NCBI RefSeq assembly: GCF_932526225.1
Contig: NC_064045.1
Coordinates: 3,325,998 to 3,389,997, forward strand
Length of the DNA: 64,000 bases
Direction of reading: 5' to 3'
Source: Nematostella vectensis
Taxonomy: Eukaryota; Cnidaria; Anthozoa; Actiniaria; Edwardsiidae
Shown here: positions 10,701 through 22,100 of the stretch, in pieces
Position numbering within the stretch: position 1 is the stretch's first letter
Layout of the letters: each line of letters starts with the position of its first letter
The notes under the pieces: generated by a model
Database searches by the model: none
What the model saw: only the letters and a program-made list of their open reading frames with translations
What the model was told of the DNA's origin: nothing
Made by a program: the position numbers and the translations under genes

Positions 10701-11949
10701 ATTTTGCGCTTGCGATGGATCTGCCTGCAGGATTGTCAACAATCTAAGAGCGCGAGTGCAAGAGAAAGTATACCAGATCCTGTACCCGCAGGAGTATACC
10801 ACAAACGAAAGTGCGGAAAAAGATGGCGAGGATAGCGATGAGGATGGGGAGGATAAAAGCGATAAGGATAGCGATAAGGATGGCTATGAGGATGGCTAGG
10901 GGAGGCAAATGAGGATAGCGATAAGGATGGCTAGGGGAGGCAAATAAGGATAGCGATAAGGATGGCTATGAGGATGGCTAGGGGAGGCAAATGAGGATAG
11001 CGATAAAGATGGCTATGAGGATGGCTAGGGGAGGCAAATGAGGATAGCGATAAGGATGGCTATGAGGATGGCTAGGGGAGGCAAATGAGGATAGCGATAA
11101 GGATGGCGAGGGCAGCGATAGAGGGTTCATGAGGACCCCAGTGAGAAGTATTCTGTTTGAGTTGAGACAGTGCACATACACTGACGACTGTTTTAAACTT
11201 TGTTTTGTTCTATCTAAATATAACAAGCCATCACAAAAGAGTTATTCCTCAAAAGCAAAGTCTGTCGAGAAACTAAATGTATTAGTACTGATTTTGGTCC
11301 TAAAAAGTAGCTGTGATATTTCCGTTTATTTTTTGGGATGGCCCCTCTTTTCCCCTGTATTATTTTGGGTGCCCCCCCCCCTAATTTCCACCAACCCCCC
11401 CCCCCCCCCCCGATAAAAAAATGAACTCAGCCGCGTCAAGGTCTTATGGGTAGCTAGACGGCATGTTGAAAATTACCCAGAAAACAGTTTGTCAAAAAAG
11501 ATTTCAGTGCTTGAAAATTGTTCCTGTTATATATATATTAGTTTGTGTCTGGACTACCTAGTGATAATATAATCTATTTGATGTAATTTATTTTGAAAGT
11601 GTAAAAGAAGTGTATGTTTGTTCTATTCTTTTCACGCAGGAAATTCGACCGTGACGGAAGTGGCTACATTTCACCGGAAGAGTTGCGTTACGTCGTTTGT
11701 CACTCAGGCGAGAAACTGTCAGAGGATGAGGCACGAGAGCTGATCGACATGTTTGACAAAAACAAGGACGGCCAGCTCAGCTGGGAGGAGTTCGTCGAAT
11801 TTATTAAGACGAGTATGCCAGGGGAGGACGACAAAGGAGAGGAGGTCGTGTTGCCGGAAGAAGAGGGTCAGGGGGAGAAAGTGTCGCAAGAAAAAGCCCA
11901 AGAAGGGGAAGGTGGTAGCCTAGATAACGTTGAAGGGAATGCTGTGTAG
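7482..11949 (+). CDS. Four-EF-hand calcium-binding protein (calmodulin/troponin C-like) with acidic tail, two exons
   Basis: Exons 7482-7786 and 11640-11949 join across a 3853-bp intron (AG|GTATAG donor, TTCACGCAG|G acceptor, Arg codon split AG/G) to give 204 residues. Seen: EF loop 1 (residues 30-41) ends in Gln instead of the bidentate Glu, and loop 2 (66-77) has Ser in place of the central Gly; both are probably weakened. Loops 3 (105-116, DRDGSGYISPEE) and 4 (141-152) are canonical. The joint reads LREAFRKFDRDGSGYIS, the standard calmodulin linker-to-EF3 sequence. After EF4 comes a tail of about 45 residues rich in Glu, Lys and Gly. Inferred: a cytosolic calcium sensor with its active sites in the C-terminal lobe. 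The start ATG sits in a good context (AAAATGG). Its intron position matches that of the minus-strand EF-hand gene at 2190-2482. Confidence 0.92.
8962..9146. mobile_element. Fold-back element in the EF-hand intron
   Basis: Arms of about 70 bp at 8962-9032 and 9076-9146 are inverted complements with only a few mismatches, separated by 43 bp. The arms share GCGCCAGCACC / GGTGCTGGCGC and CAAACTGCG / CGCAGTTTG. No coding capacity; a MITE or foldback transposon is likely. Just downstream (about 9215-9385) is a degenerate palindromic tract of GGAATGG / CCATTCC words. Confidence 0.75.
10246..10440. repeat. Minisatellite, about 55-bp unit, 3-4 copies
   Basis: Units share GACATTGAGGGCATTTCACA, then GCTGACTG, then CCACCGATGATTCA. 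A further partial unit lies at 10514-10562 after a 70-bp interruption. Located inside the EF-hand intron. Confidence 0.88.
10548..10662. repeat. Minisatellite, 24-bp unit, about 4-5 copies
   Basis: Units of GAGGGCATTTCACAGTCCCC plus CCCT. It appears to have arisen from the GAGGGCATTTCACAG core of the neighbouring 55-bp repeat, with a C-run added between copies. Confidence 0.88.
10663..10900 (+). other. Short open frame of unknown nature inside the EF-hand intron
   Basis: One plus-strand frame stays open from the end of the 24-bp array to a stop at about 10900. It encodes a Cys-containing segment, then a stretch around VQEKVYQILYPQEYTTN, then Asp/Glu/Lys/Ser-rich repeats. A possible acceptor (CTGCCTGCAG) sits near 10730. 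I do not recognise the protein. It could be an alternative exon, an exonised repeat or chance. Confidence 0.15.
10830..11118. repeat. Minisatellite, about 48-bp unit, 5-6 copies
   Basis: Units built from GATAAGGATGGCTATGAGGA and TGGCTAGGGGAGGCAAATGA, with shorter variants at the left end. Purine-rich on the plus strand, within the EF-hand intron. Confidence 0.9.
11640..11949 (+). CDS. EF-hand gene, exon 2 (terminal)
   Basis: Starts after TTCACGCAG, encodes the two intact C-terminal EF loops and the acidic tail, and stops at TAG 11947-11949. Poly-C tracts at 11371-11411 lie 230 bp upstream in the intron. Confidence 0.92.
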
Positions 11950-13026
11950 ACTAGGGAGGGTTGGGACCGGATTGAGAGGGGTGGGGTGGGGAAGCGAGTT
12001 ATCAGAGTAAGAATTCTGATTCAAACTTGTCATTTGGAGAAAAAAAGATCATTCGTGTATTATGCTTTAGTGTTAGAATCAAACCATTGGAATCCAGACT
12101 GATTCAAGCGGATCTAGTTCGCTCTGGAGTCTATATTCCAATTAAACTTCATGGTTTAATTTGCTTTTGCTGTCTAAAGTGCTACTGTAATCTTGCCAGG
12201 GCCGCTTATTTAATTTTTTATTTGGGGGGGGGGGGGCTTATTCCAAAATTCTTATTCAAAATTCGGTCGAAGGGTGGCGCTTATTTGAAAGCGGACGCTT
12301 ATTTAAAGGAAGGCGCTTATTCCAATCATTACGGCAAGCGCCTTCTCGAATAAGCTCCTCGCCTGGGAAAATAAAACAATCGCCTGGGCGCTTATTCGAG
12401 AAATCAAGGTAATTGCTTCATAATAGATCGCATAAGAGCGCACAAAAAGTCTGTAAATAGTTACACTGTGAATACTGAATTTAGATGAAGCCTTAACACC
12501 ATTTTCATTAATAAATCAGTGAAAATTAATTTAAAAAAAACTTGCGAAAAACAACAAAGCAATGCATTTTCGAAAGATTTTTTTTGCTTATAACGATTGA
12601 AGGTCATCAGTATATTTATTGTTAGCTTCCTTGCTGTAGACACCGTACAATGTCGATTAAAATAAATATAACCACATATACTCAGTTCATGTGATAACTG
12701 CATTTGTCCGTGGGTATTGGATGAATACTATTTTATGAGTCGAGGCAGTCGGTACTTGTAGAAGTAGTAGGCATGTTTTTTTTTCTTGGGGGTCAGATAT
12801 TACTCAGTTATAGACAATACTTGGTGAAGTAGAAGGGGACGCCATCTTTAAACTACGCGCCTGAGAAAAAATGCATTCAAAGCAAATCGGAAGAAAAAAA
12901 AATAAACAGATATTATTCCTGCCCTCTATAACCACATTATTTAAACCTCGTCACCAGTCTCACGCGCTAATAGGTCACAATAGAGCAGAGCAGTCATCTG
13001 TTTCCTTAGTAACGGTCAGTGAAAAC
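11950..13026. other. Intergenic stretch between convergent EF-hand and ADSL genes
   Basis: Holds the 3' flanks of both genes. From about 12195 to 12415 there is a repeat of GCGCTTATT words interrupted by a poly-G run (12223-12235) and containing a short inverted pair (GGCGCTTATTC / GAATAAGC). No gene was seen. A minus-strand AATAAA (12615-12620) could serve ADSL polyadenylation but is about 400 bp past the stop. Confidence 0.45.
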
Positions 13027-13113
13027 TCAGACGTCGATTTCAGACTTCCCGTGAAGCTGCGCGTGGAATGGCTGCAGTGCTGGTCTTGCCTCTATTTCCA
13101 AGAATTTGGTCAC
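13027..13113 (-). CDS. ADSL: ADSL exon 10 (terminal)
   Basis: Encodes 28 residues beginning [17 protein letters not shown] and the TGA stop at 13029-13027. Acceptor TTTTCAG; phase 0 with exon 9, which ends APEQ. It aligns with the last helix of vertebrate ADSL, with a divergent C-terminal tail. Confidence 0.93.
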   Translation of the reverse strand: MTKFLEIEARPALQPFHAQLHGKSEIDV

Positions 13114-16100
13114 CTGAAAAGAGAACGGCTGGGCAGTTTAGTTATACGAGGGCGGGGAAGGAGAAGTGAAGAGGGAGAAGAGAAGAGGGAGAGGGGGTAG
13201 ACTCAGGTTGAGCAAGTTATCTAAACGGGAGGGGGACATGATATCTGATAAGGGCAGTTTCAGCTACCCAAAGGAGGGGGGGGGGGGTGGCTATCTGATA
13301 GAAGAGGAGGTCGATTAAGTTAGCCATAGCGAAGAAGGGACTTGATTACCATCAGTATCGCTATTGTCATCACTACCACCACCATCATCATCAGTCTTAT
13401 GACTAATATCCTTACCATCATCCACCACCATCGTCAGTCCACCACCAATATCCCCATTACATTTTTTTACCTGCTCCGGTGCTCGGCCTATAAACGTCTT
13501 TGCATCAAGCAGATCCCCCAGATGGTCGTGTATGGGAGCAAAGTAACCACACGCCTTGATGCGCGCCACGAGGTCGTTATCCCTTCCATGCTCCTTGACT
13601 TGTGCACCTGCCTCATGAGACAGCACACGCATCTTCTCGTGGCATTCTTGCCGGCTTTCCCCTGCCTTCACCATGGCCATGATGACGTTTTCTGTGGCCA
13701 TGAAGGGCAACTCTTGCATGATGTGCCGGTTTATTACCTTTGGAGTGGACACAGGGAACTGTTACAATCACCAGGCTCTCTCTAGAGGAAGGGATGGCGA
13801 AATAAAGACAGGGAGAGACGGGATGGATGATAGTGAAATTCGGCTACTTCTAGGGTTTCTTTCAGCTTCCTCTTTCTAAAGTCTTTTTTTCGAAAAGATG
13901 AAGGATCCACAGCCACCAATGTGAAACCAAGTTTCTAGAACACTTGTCGTCTTACTTGAGAACTTGAGCTCTCTTGCTTATATTCATAAAGAGCCGATCT
14001 GAGCTTCAAATATGCGCCCCTCTCTACCCAAAACTATGGGCATTTTGGGTAGTTCAGCTGAAATCTTACTAAAAAAACCCTATTAGCCTGCGAAACAGGC
14101 TCTTGAAAAGCGCCCCAGAAAAGCTACCGGAAAACCCGTTCTATCTCGGGCGTAGCGCAACTAAGCTCGGCTATTCCAGCTCGGCTAACTAAGATCTAAG
14201 ACTAAGCTAGTTTCGTAAAAGACGGAACAGCCCGGCTGTTCCGTCTTTTACGAAACTAGCGCCTTTTGAGCAGGCTACGCCCCTACGGCCTGCACTTCTT
14301 ACCTTCGGGTAGACGACAAGCCCCTCAAAGACGTTCTGTAACGTGCTCAGCACTATATCCGCGGTAAGGAAGCCCTCTGCCAGAATAATCCGTCTGTTCG
14401 CACTGTCATCCAGCGTTCGCTCAAGCCACTGAACCGAGGCTGTCTGCTGTGCACCGCTGACCAGCGTCATGAGATGGCGGGCGAGGCTGCAGCAGCGTTC
14501 GCTCCGCATGGGGTTTCTCTTATACGGCATAGCACTGGAACCTGAAGATATAATGATAGGCGGTATAAATAAAGGGTAAAATACTGGGACCACAAACGTA
14601 AAGGGATCGACGAACACAGAAGCGATTTCTTTTTAAAAAGCATCGATATAACATTTTCGTTTGCACTCCATCCAGAATGCATTTCCTTCACAACGGAGCC
14701 CTTGAGGCAACCCTTCACATTCGAGGGGCTCTGTGAAATTGTGTACTAAGTATGGCACCCTTTGTATCATATCCCATGGACTGGTGGGGGAACAGACGGA
14801 TTGGACACACAGACAGACTACAGTATGACTAGAAACGCTACAGACAAGCTGAAGAGTAACTAGGTGGTTTGCGTAGGCGTGGTAGCTTGAAACGTCAGGG
14901 AAACAACTCTGATTTTTTAGAAGCATACCATTTCAACTTTGTGTTCATTTACTTTCCCTTAGGGAAATTTTATTTATCATCCCGAGGGGGGAGGGGTTTG
15001 AGGATACTGTGGGGGGAGGGGGGGCTCGAGAAATTTCCGAGGTCTAAAGGGGGGGTCGTCGAAAGTGTATGAATTTTAAAAAGGGGGTCACTGATGTCTT
15101 TGGGTGTTGTCTCTTCTATATAATTTAACCAAGTGTCAAATCAGACTTCTTGGTTCTAGGAGTCTCGGTATGGGGGCAGTTATTTGGCATGCACAATCCA
15201 GGAGTCCAGGATAGGTATTAAGCCACGTTTTATCTATGCAATGTAAACCTATATACACCCTATATATATTTTTTCATGGTTTCCGCTATATGATATTTAT
15301 AATGTGCTTATGTTCCATATTTAAAATTATTAACAAAACGTTCTAATGCTATAAGCGCTCATTTTTCGTCACCAACATCCTCGATCATATCTGATTTGCT
15401 GTTTCCTCTCTCTCTTATCTTTCTCGTGCTTCGCTTTTCTCGCAAGCAGAGAAGAACGAAAAGCCTTTTTGCATCATATATATCATCAACCATTATCAGC
15501 TTGACAACCGGTCCCACCTTTGAGAAATTGAGTGCCTTTACTTTTTCTGAATTAATGTCTTTAGCGAATTCTTTCCACTAAACCAGCTTGCAGCTAATCT
15601 CGCGTTCTTTGACATTGTTGTTTGCTTTCATTTCTTTACTCCTTCTGTCTTCAGTTTTCTGGAGGGTCGAGTGGCCGGGGAAAGGGGGGGGGGGGGGGTT
15701 CGGGCACCGAAAATATGGGGGAAGCATAAAGGAGGCATGGAAAATTTTGTTCCTCTTGAAAGGGGGGGGGCAACTAATTTTAGCAATTACTTTTATCAAA
15801 ATTCTCACGCCCCCCTCCCCCTTGGTATAAACGAACTTTCCCTTAGAAGACAGACACAGGTAGTAAATGAAACCACAGACAGGCAACAGACCGATTGATG
15901 GATAAAGTGACAGACAGACACACGAAACGGACAGATGCATAGATGGACATATAGTTGAACAGAGTGGCAGACAGATACTTTACAAGGACGCAAAACAGAC
16001 AGACAGACAAGCACAGTAAAACACAGAAATGGACAGACAGATGGGCAAAGTGACAGACAGCAGCAAATTGAAATGATACATTAACTGACAAAAAAGGATA

Positions 16101-19100
16101 AACAGACACTGAAAAAAAAAGACATACCAACAGACTGAGGGAAACATTGGACAAACTGTAACAGACACACATACCTATTTGATCTTTTTCAAAAGGTTCC
16201 TCAATTTCCTTTCTGTTTGCCAGCAGTCTAATATCAGTACAAATCTGAAACACATGGAACAAAAACCATGGAGATCTTGAGGTTAATTGACAGTATTGCA
16301 TCTAAGAGTCTATAGTGTCTCAAAACCATGTGACAAGAACAATACAGTTTTGGAACCTTTGAATTGATCCAGGATTTAACTAACCTTACCATGTGGGTTT
16401 CTCATACATTTACCGTGGATCAACTAAAGGATATCATTTGCAATTTTTGGGCCCTACATTACAATACGTGTTTCCCCCCTGTGCTGACCCAGGGGTGGTT
16501 CCTTGCTCTTCATAGAACCAGTCTTTTTAATGATGATTCTTTACAGGACTTTACAGACTTATGGATTGATGACATACTAACTTATGCCAGGGGCTCATAA
16601 GTAGGTGCAATCATATGTATTATATAAGTGTCACAGCTTTTTCCAGGATCAGGCAATTTTTAGGAAGAATTGGTTGTTTGCCAAAATAATTGCAAGCTAG
16701 GATTCAAAGTCGTAAGTATGATTGGATTCATATTAAAGAAAGGAGCAACAAAAGTATCAAAGTAAGTATTCTAGCTTTTTGTCTTGAGACTGCACGTAGA
16801 GTTGAGCTCAGCCAAAACGCCAACACAAAAGCCGAATCTGATTGGCTCATCCACACGTCTAAAAATAGCCTGGTCCTTGGAAATGCCATTACACCTATAT
16901 AGTACCGGAATATGGGGAAGTTGATTGCCCCTACTTATGAGCCCCTGCTTATGCTTTATAGATTTGTCTATAAATATCAAGAGCAAAACCTACCATAACA
17001 CAACACCCCAACCCCCCTTTTGAAGTTCCTGGACCCTGTTACAACAGGAAGTCAGTCAATATGTTATTACTTGGCTTTTTCCTGTTTTCTGTATAGTATA
17101 CCTTGTGGACAGATGCTCCCAGGCTGCTCAGCGCAGCCAGGCAATCCAGGTCAACCTTACGGCTGTATGTCTGACCTGTCACAATATAAGTCGACTTGAA
17201 TCCTGCCATGTCAGTAACTAACTCGTCAAGTTTCTCAACCTACACAAAGGAAAAAGGAAGAAACATCATCCAGGAGGACATTTTTTGTTTCTATGACATT
17301 TTATAATTGATCAAAAAAAAAAAGTTCTAGATCCACCATCAGGGATTCCTAAAACCAAAGAAAATCAACTGCACCAGAACAGTCTTTTAATAGGTTCAGG
17401 TTGGCACCCCCCCCCTAAGAAATCAAAAGAATACATGCTCTGACAACAGCTACACACAACAAATACATACATCCTCAACCTCTGTAATACAGTGAAACTC
17501 TGTTCACCTGAACTCTCAAGAAAAATGAAAAACAGTTCAAGTCAGCAGGGATTTCAGTAGAAAATAAACTTTTTTTAGGGATTCCAGGTTTCTTTAGAGC
17601 CCAAAGGATGCTTGAGTTGTCCATGTTTTTCGTTATCTGGCTTCCAACGTATCACCTTTTGCTCCAAGGTATGCACACAGGAGTGTGTGCATACCTTGGC
17701 CACAACAACATGGATCCTTTTTCCATAGGATACCTAGGAGTACCCACTCCCTTCTCAGCATTTCCTGGGTACACACACCTGGTTCCATTACAGGTGCACA
17801 ATCACCCTAGAAAGCACATTATAAAATGCAAACCACAAATTGAATATTGTCTACCTTCCCATGGTCTCCATCAAACAGACTGAGAAAGCTGGCTTGTGTC
17901 CCTGTGGTCCCCTTTACCCCTCTAAACCTGAGATCATCTCTTGCCCTGGTTACGTTTCTCAAATCCATAAGGAGATCAGAGATCCATAGACACGCTCGCT
18001 TACCCACTGTTGTCAGTTGTGCAGGTCTGTAGAAATATAACAATGTGTTAAAATGTGCCACAGTGAATAATGTTTATTAATCAACTGTATTGAAGTAGCA
18101 TTCCTAATCAGCAAAGAAAAAGATGTATTCTCATATCTTGTATTGGAGACTGAGAGAATCAGATTTTAATTGAAAATGGGACTTATATTATAGTATTCTA
18201 GTATGTGGATTTTCTACCTAATCATGAAAGAACCATGCACCTATGTAATGAACCACAGAAACAACATACAAACTACTTTAAAATATTGTTTAAAAAAATA
18301 TTTTAATCTCAATCCTTTTCCTGCTAGCAGAGGCCTCTTTTCTCTGTATTTTGCTGGGCTGGCGTTGCTCCTGTTAGCAGAGAACTCAATACTTACTGAT
18401 AATGGGTAAATCCAAGTGTTGGAAGGGATTTGTATTCATCTGCAAAGTTGGCTAGCCTTTGAATACATCTTGCAAGCTTAAAGGAATAATAGAAAAAAAC
18501 ACTAACACTTAATAATGTTTTCTTACTCAAGAGAAAATTAATCTCTAGGACTAAGACTGTTAATTTTTGTAGTCACTGTATCAGAGAGGAATCTTGTAAC
18601 AAGCTTCATGCGACATGACGGAAAAACCTGGAAAACGCAAAATTTCAGATAGAGAAAGAAGACACAATTTTTTCAGTGGCTATAGGTTCCTCGTATTACA
18701 GACTGATTTTTAAAACCAAAAATAATGTGAGGCCGAGGTGCACATAACCAGATTTTGGCTTTTTAAGATAATTTTTCCTTGATCATCATTGCCCTGTGTA
18801 TCAGCTCAGGGACGAAAAGCTCGAATATCACTTTACAAAAAGTCACATCAATTTAAAAAAAGTTGCACTTGATATTTTGTTTGCTATAAGTTACTAAGTA
18901 CTTAGAGAAATTATTCGCCTTATTCGATGTGAAATGGGCTTATTGGAAGCGTCACGTCATGTTTTTCCGTCATGTCGATACATGCACATTTAATAGCTGT
19001 CAAGACCATTAGAAACATATATAGCTACAATGGTGGGCACAGGGAAAAAACACACTCCTACTTGGCTGCCAAAAAATGAGACTACGCACCCCCTAGTTAC

Positions 19101-22100
19101 ACACCTGGTAAAACACACCCACCACACCCATCAATAGAATCCTGGCTAGCCTAGGAAATGGTTAAGTGCACTTACAAACCTCACTTTGGTGTTGAAAATC
19201 AAGGTGCAGTCCAATATTACAATAAGTCTTCTCGTTGTTTATCTTATTAAGAGGACATGAGCATTCTTTTTCTAAATAATTTACCTTTGGCAAAATGATG
19301 TCAAATGCATCTCTCATCACAATTAAATCCTGGATAAAAACACATCAAAATACTCTATCAGCTCTGAGATCAGCATTCCAACGCTTGGAACAAATATGAT
19401 TAAAAAAACTGAAATAGCATAATTCAATTTTTAACAAATAGATCTTATGTGTGTTTCTGTCTTCTAATAAATACACAGCTGAAGTAAGTGTCATGAACAA
19501 AAAAGTATGCAATGGTTTGCAGTCAAGTTGCATGACTGTTGTTTATGACAGGCAGTGGTGTCTTCTGTGCATCTATTAGAGGCCAGATGAGATTAATCGA
19601 TTTAAAAAATGTTTCTTCTGTTACAATCTAATTTTAAAATAGCACACACGTGCATGCTGGCGCTAAGTGTGTGCCCTCCTAAAACACATGAATTAGTGTG
19701 TGAGGTTTATGCTGTATAAGCATTAGTGTGTGAGACTCACTGTGTTATCTCCAACATAACAAGATGTGGCTCCCAAATGAATAATGGGTGCAGCCTTCGG
19801 ACAGCACACGCCAAACGTATGCACGTGTGCCATGACATCATGTCTACGCTTCCTCTCTTCTTCAGCAGCAAGGTCATAGTCGATGTTTTCCAGGTTTGCT
19901 TCCATCTCAGCTATTTGTTCTGCTGATATGTTTTGTCCCAGTTCCTTAAAAGTTAAAAGGAAAGTCAAAGGGAAAATAATATTAAGGACTGTAGCCAGAT
20001 AAGGTATGAATGTTCTAAAAATACACCAGAAATACACTAGGAGGTCCATTTAAATTAAAGTTAATCTAGAAAGTCTAAACTCTTGGGAGCAGGAAGTGCT
20101 TAACATCACATATTGCTTTATACTATTTATATAATATTCTTATTATTTTCACAATTTGCCATAGGTTATGACTATAAACCTCATTTTGACATCATCATTT
20201 GCTTTCTTCCCCCAGTTGCTAGATATACTGTAAAAGTGCAGAGTAGACAGATGCAGACATTTCGTTATATCACCACCATTTACACACAAATCATTGAGAA
20301 GCAACAGACCCCCTGCCCCCCCCCCCCACCACCACCACCATATACACACAAATAAATCATTGAGAAGCAACAGACCCCCTCCCCCCCACCACCACCACCA
20401 CCATATACACACAAATCATTGAGAAGCAACAGACCCCCTGCCCCCCCACCACCACCACCATATACACACAAATCATTGAGAAGCAACATACCCCCTGCCC
20501 CCCCCCACCACCACCATATACACACAAATAAATCATTGAGAAGCAACAGACCCCCTGCCCCCCCCCCCCCCACCACCACCATATACACACAAATAAATCA
20601 TTGAGAAGCAACAGACCCCCTGCCCCCCCCACCATCACCACCATATACACACAAATAAATCATTGAGAAGCAACAGACCCCCTGCCCCCCCCCCCACCAT
20701 CACCACCATATACACACATAAATCATTGAGAAGCAACAGACCCCCTGCCCCCCCCCTACCACCAGCATATACACACAAATCATTGAGAAGCAACAGACCC
20801 CCTGCCCCCCCCCCACCACCACCACCATATACACACAAATAAATCATTGAGAAGCAACAGACCCCCTGCCCCCCCCCCCACCACCACCATATACACACAA
20901 ATAAATCATTGAGAAGCAACAGACCCCCTGCCCCCCCACCACCACCACCATATACACACAAATAAATCATTGAGAAGCAACAGACCCCCTGCCCCCCCCC
21001 CACCACCACCATATACACACAAATAAATCATTGAGAAGCAACAGACCCCCTGCCCCCCCACCACCACCATATACACACAAATAAATCATTGAGAAGCAAC
21101 AGACCCCCTGCCCCCCCCCCTCACCACCATATACACACATAAATCATTGAGAAGCAGCAGACCCCCTGCCCCCCCCTACCACCAGCATATACACACAAAT
21201 CATTGAGAAGCAACAGACCCCCTGCCCCCCCACCACCACCACCATATACACACAAATCATTGAGAAGCAACAGACCCCCTGCCCCCCACCACCACCACCA
21301 TATACACACAAATCATTGAGAAGCAACAGACCCCCTGCCCCCCCCACCACCACCATATACACACAAATCATTGAGAAGCAACAGACCCCCTGCCCCCCCC
21401 CCCACCACCACCACCATATACACACAAATCATTGAGAAGCAACAGACCCCCTGCCCCCCCACCACCACCATATACACACAAATAAATCATTGAGAAGCAA
21501 CAGACCCCCTGCCCCCCCCCCACCACCACCATATACACACAAATAAATCATTGAGAAGCAACAGACCCCCTGCCCCCCCCACCACCACCATATACACACA
21601 AATAAATCATTGAAAAGCAACAGACCCCCTGCCCCCCCACCACCACCACCATATACACACAAATCATTGAGAAGCAACAGACCCCCTGCCCCCCCACCAC
21701 CACCATATACACACAAATAAATCATTGAGAAGCAACAGACCCCCTGCCCCCCCCCCCCACCACCACCATATACACACAAATCATTGAGAAGCAACAGACC
21801 CCCTGCCCCCCCCACCACCACCATTTACACACAAATCATTGAGAAGCAACAGACCCCCTGCCCCCCCCCCCACCACCACCATATACACACAAATAAATCA
21901 TTGAGAAGCAACAGACCCCCTGCCCCCCCCCACCACCACCATATACACACAAATAAATCATTGAAAAGCAACAGACCCCCTGCCCCCCCACCACCACCAC
22001 CATATACACACAAATCATTGAGAAGCAACAGACCCCCTGCCCCCCCACCACCACCATATACACACAAATAAATCATTGAGAAGCAACAGACCCCCTGCCC

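Noticed and set aside
13342-13785. 147-codon plus-strand open frame
   Set aside because: Antisense shadow of ADSL exon 9 and the adjacent triplet repeat.
15578-16301. Cys/Ser/Val-rich open frames on the minus strand (LSVCLSVC-like)
   Set aside because: Translation of the degenerate GACA repeat in ADSL intron 7; only the small exon 7 inside (16175-16244) is real.
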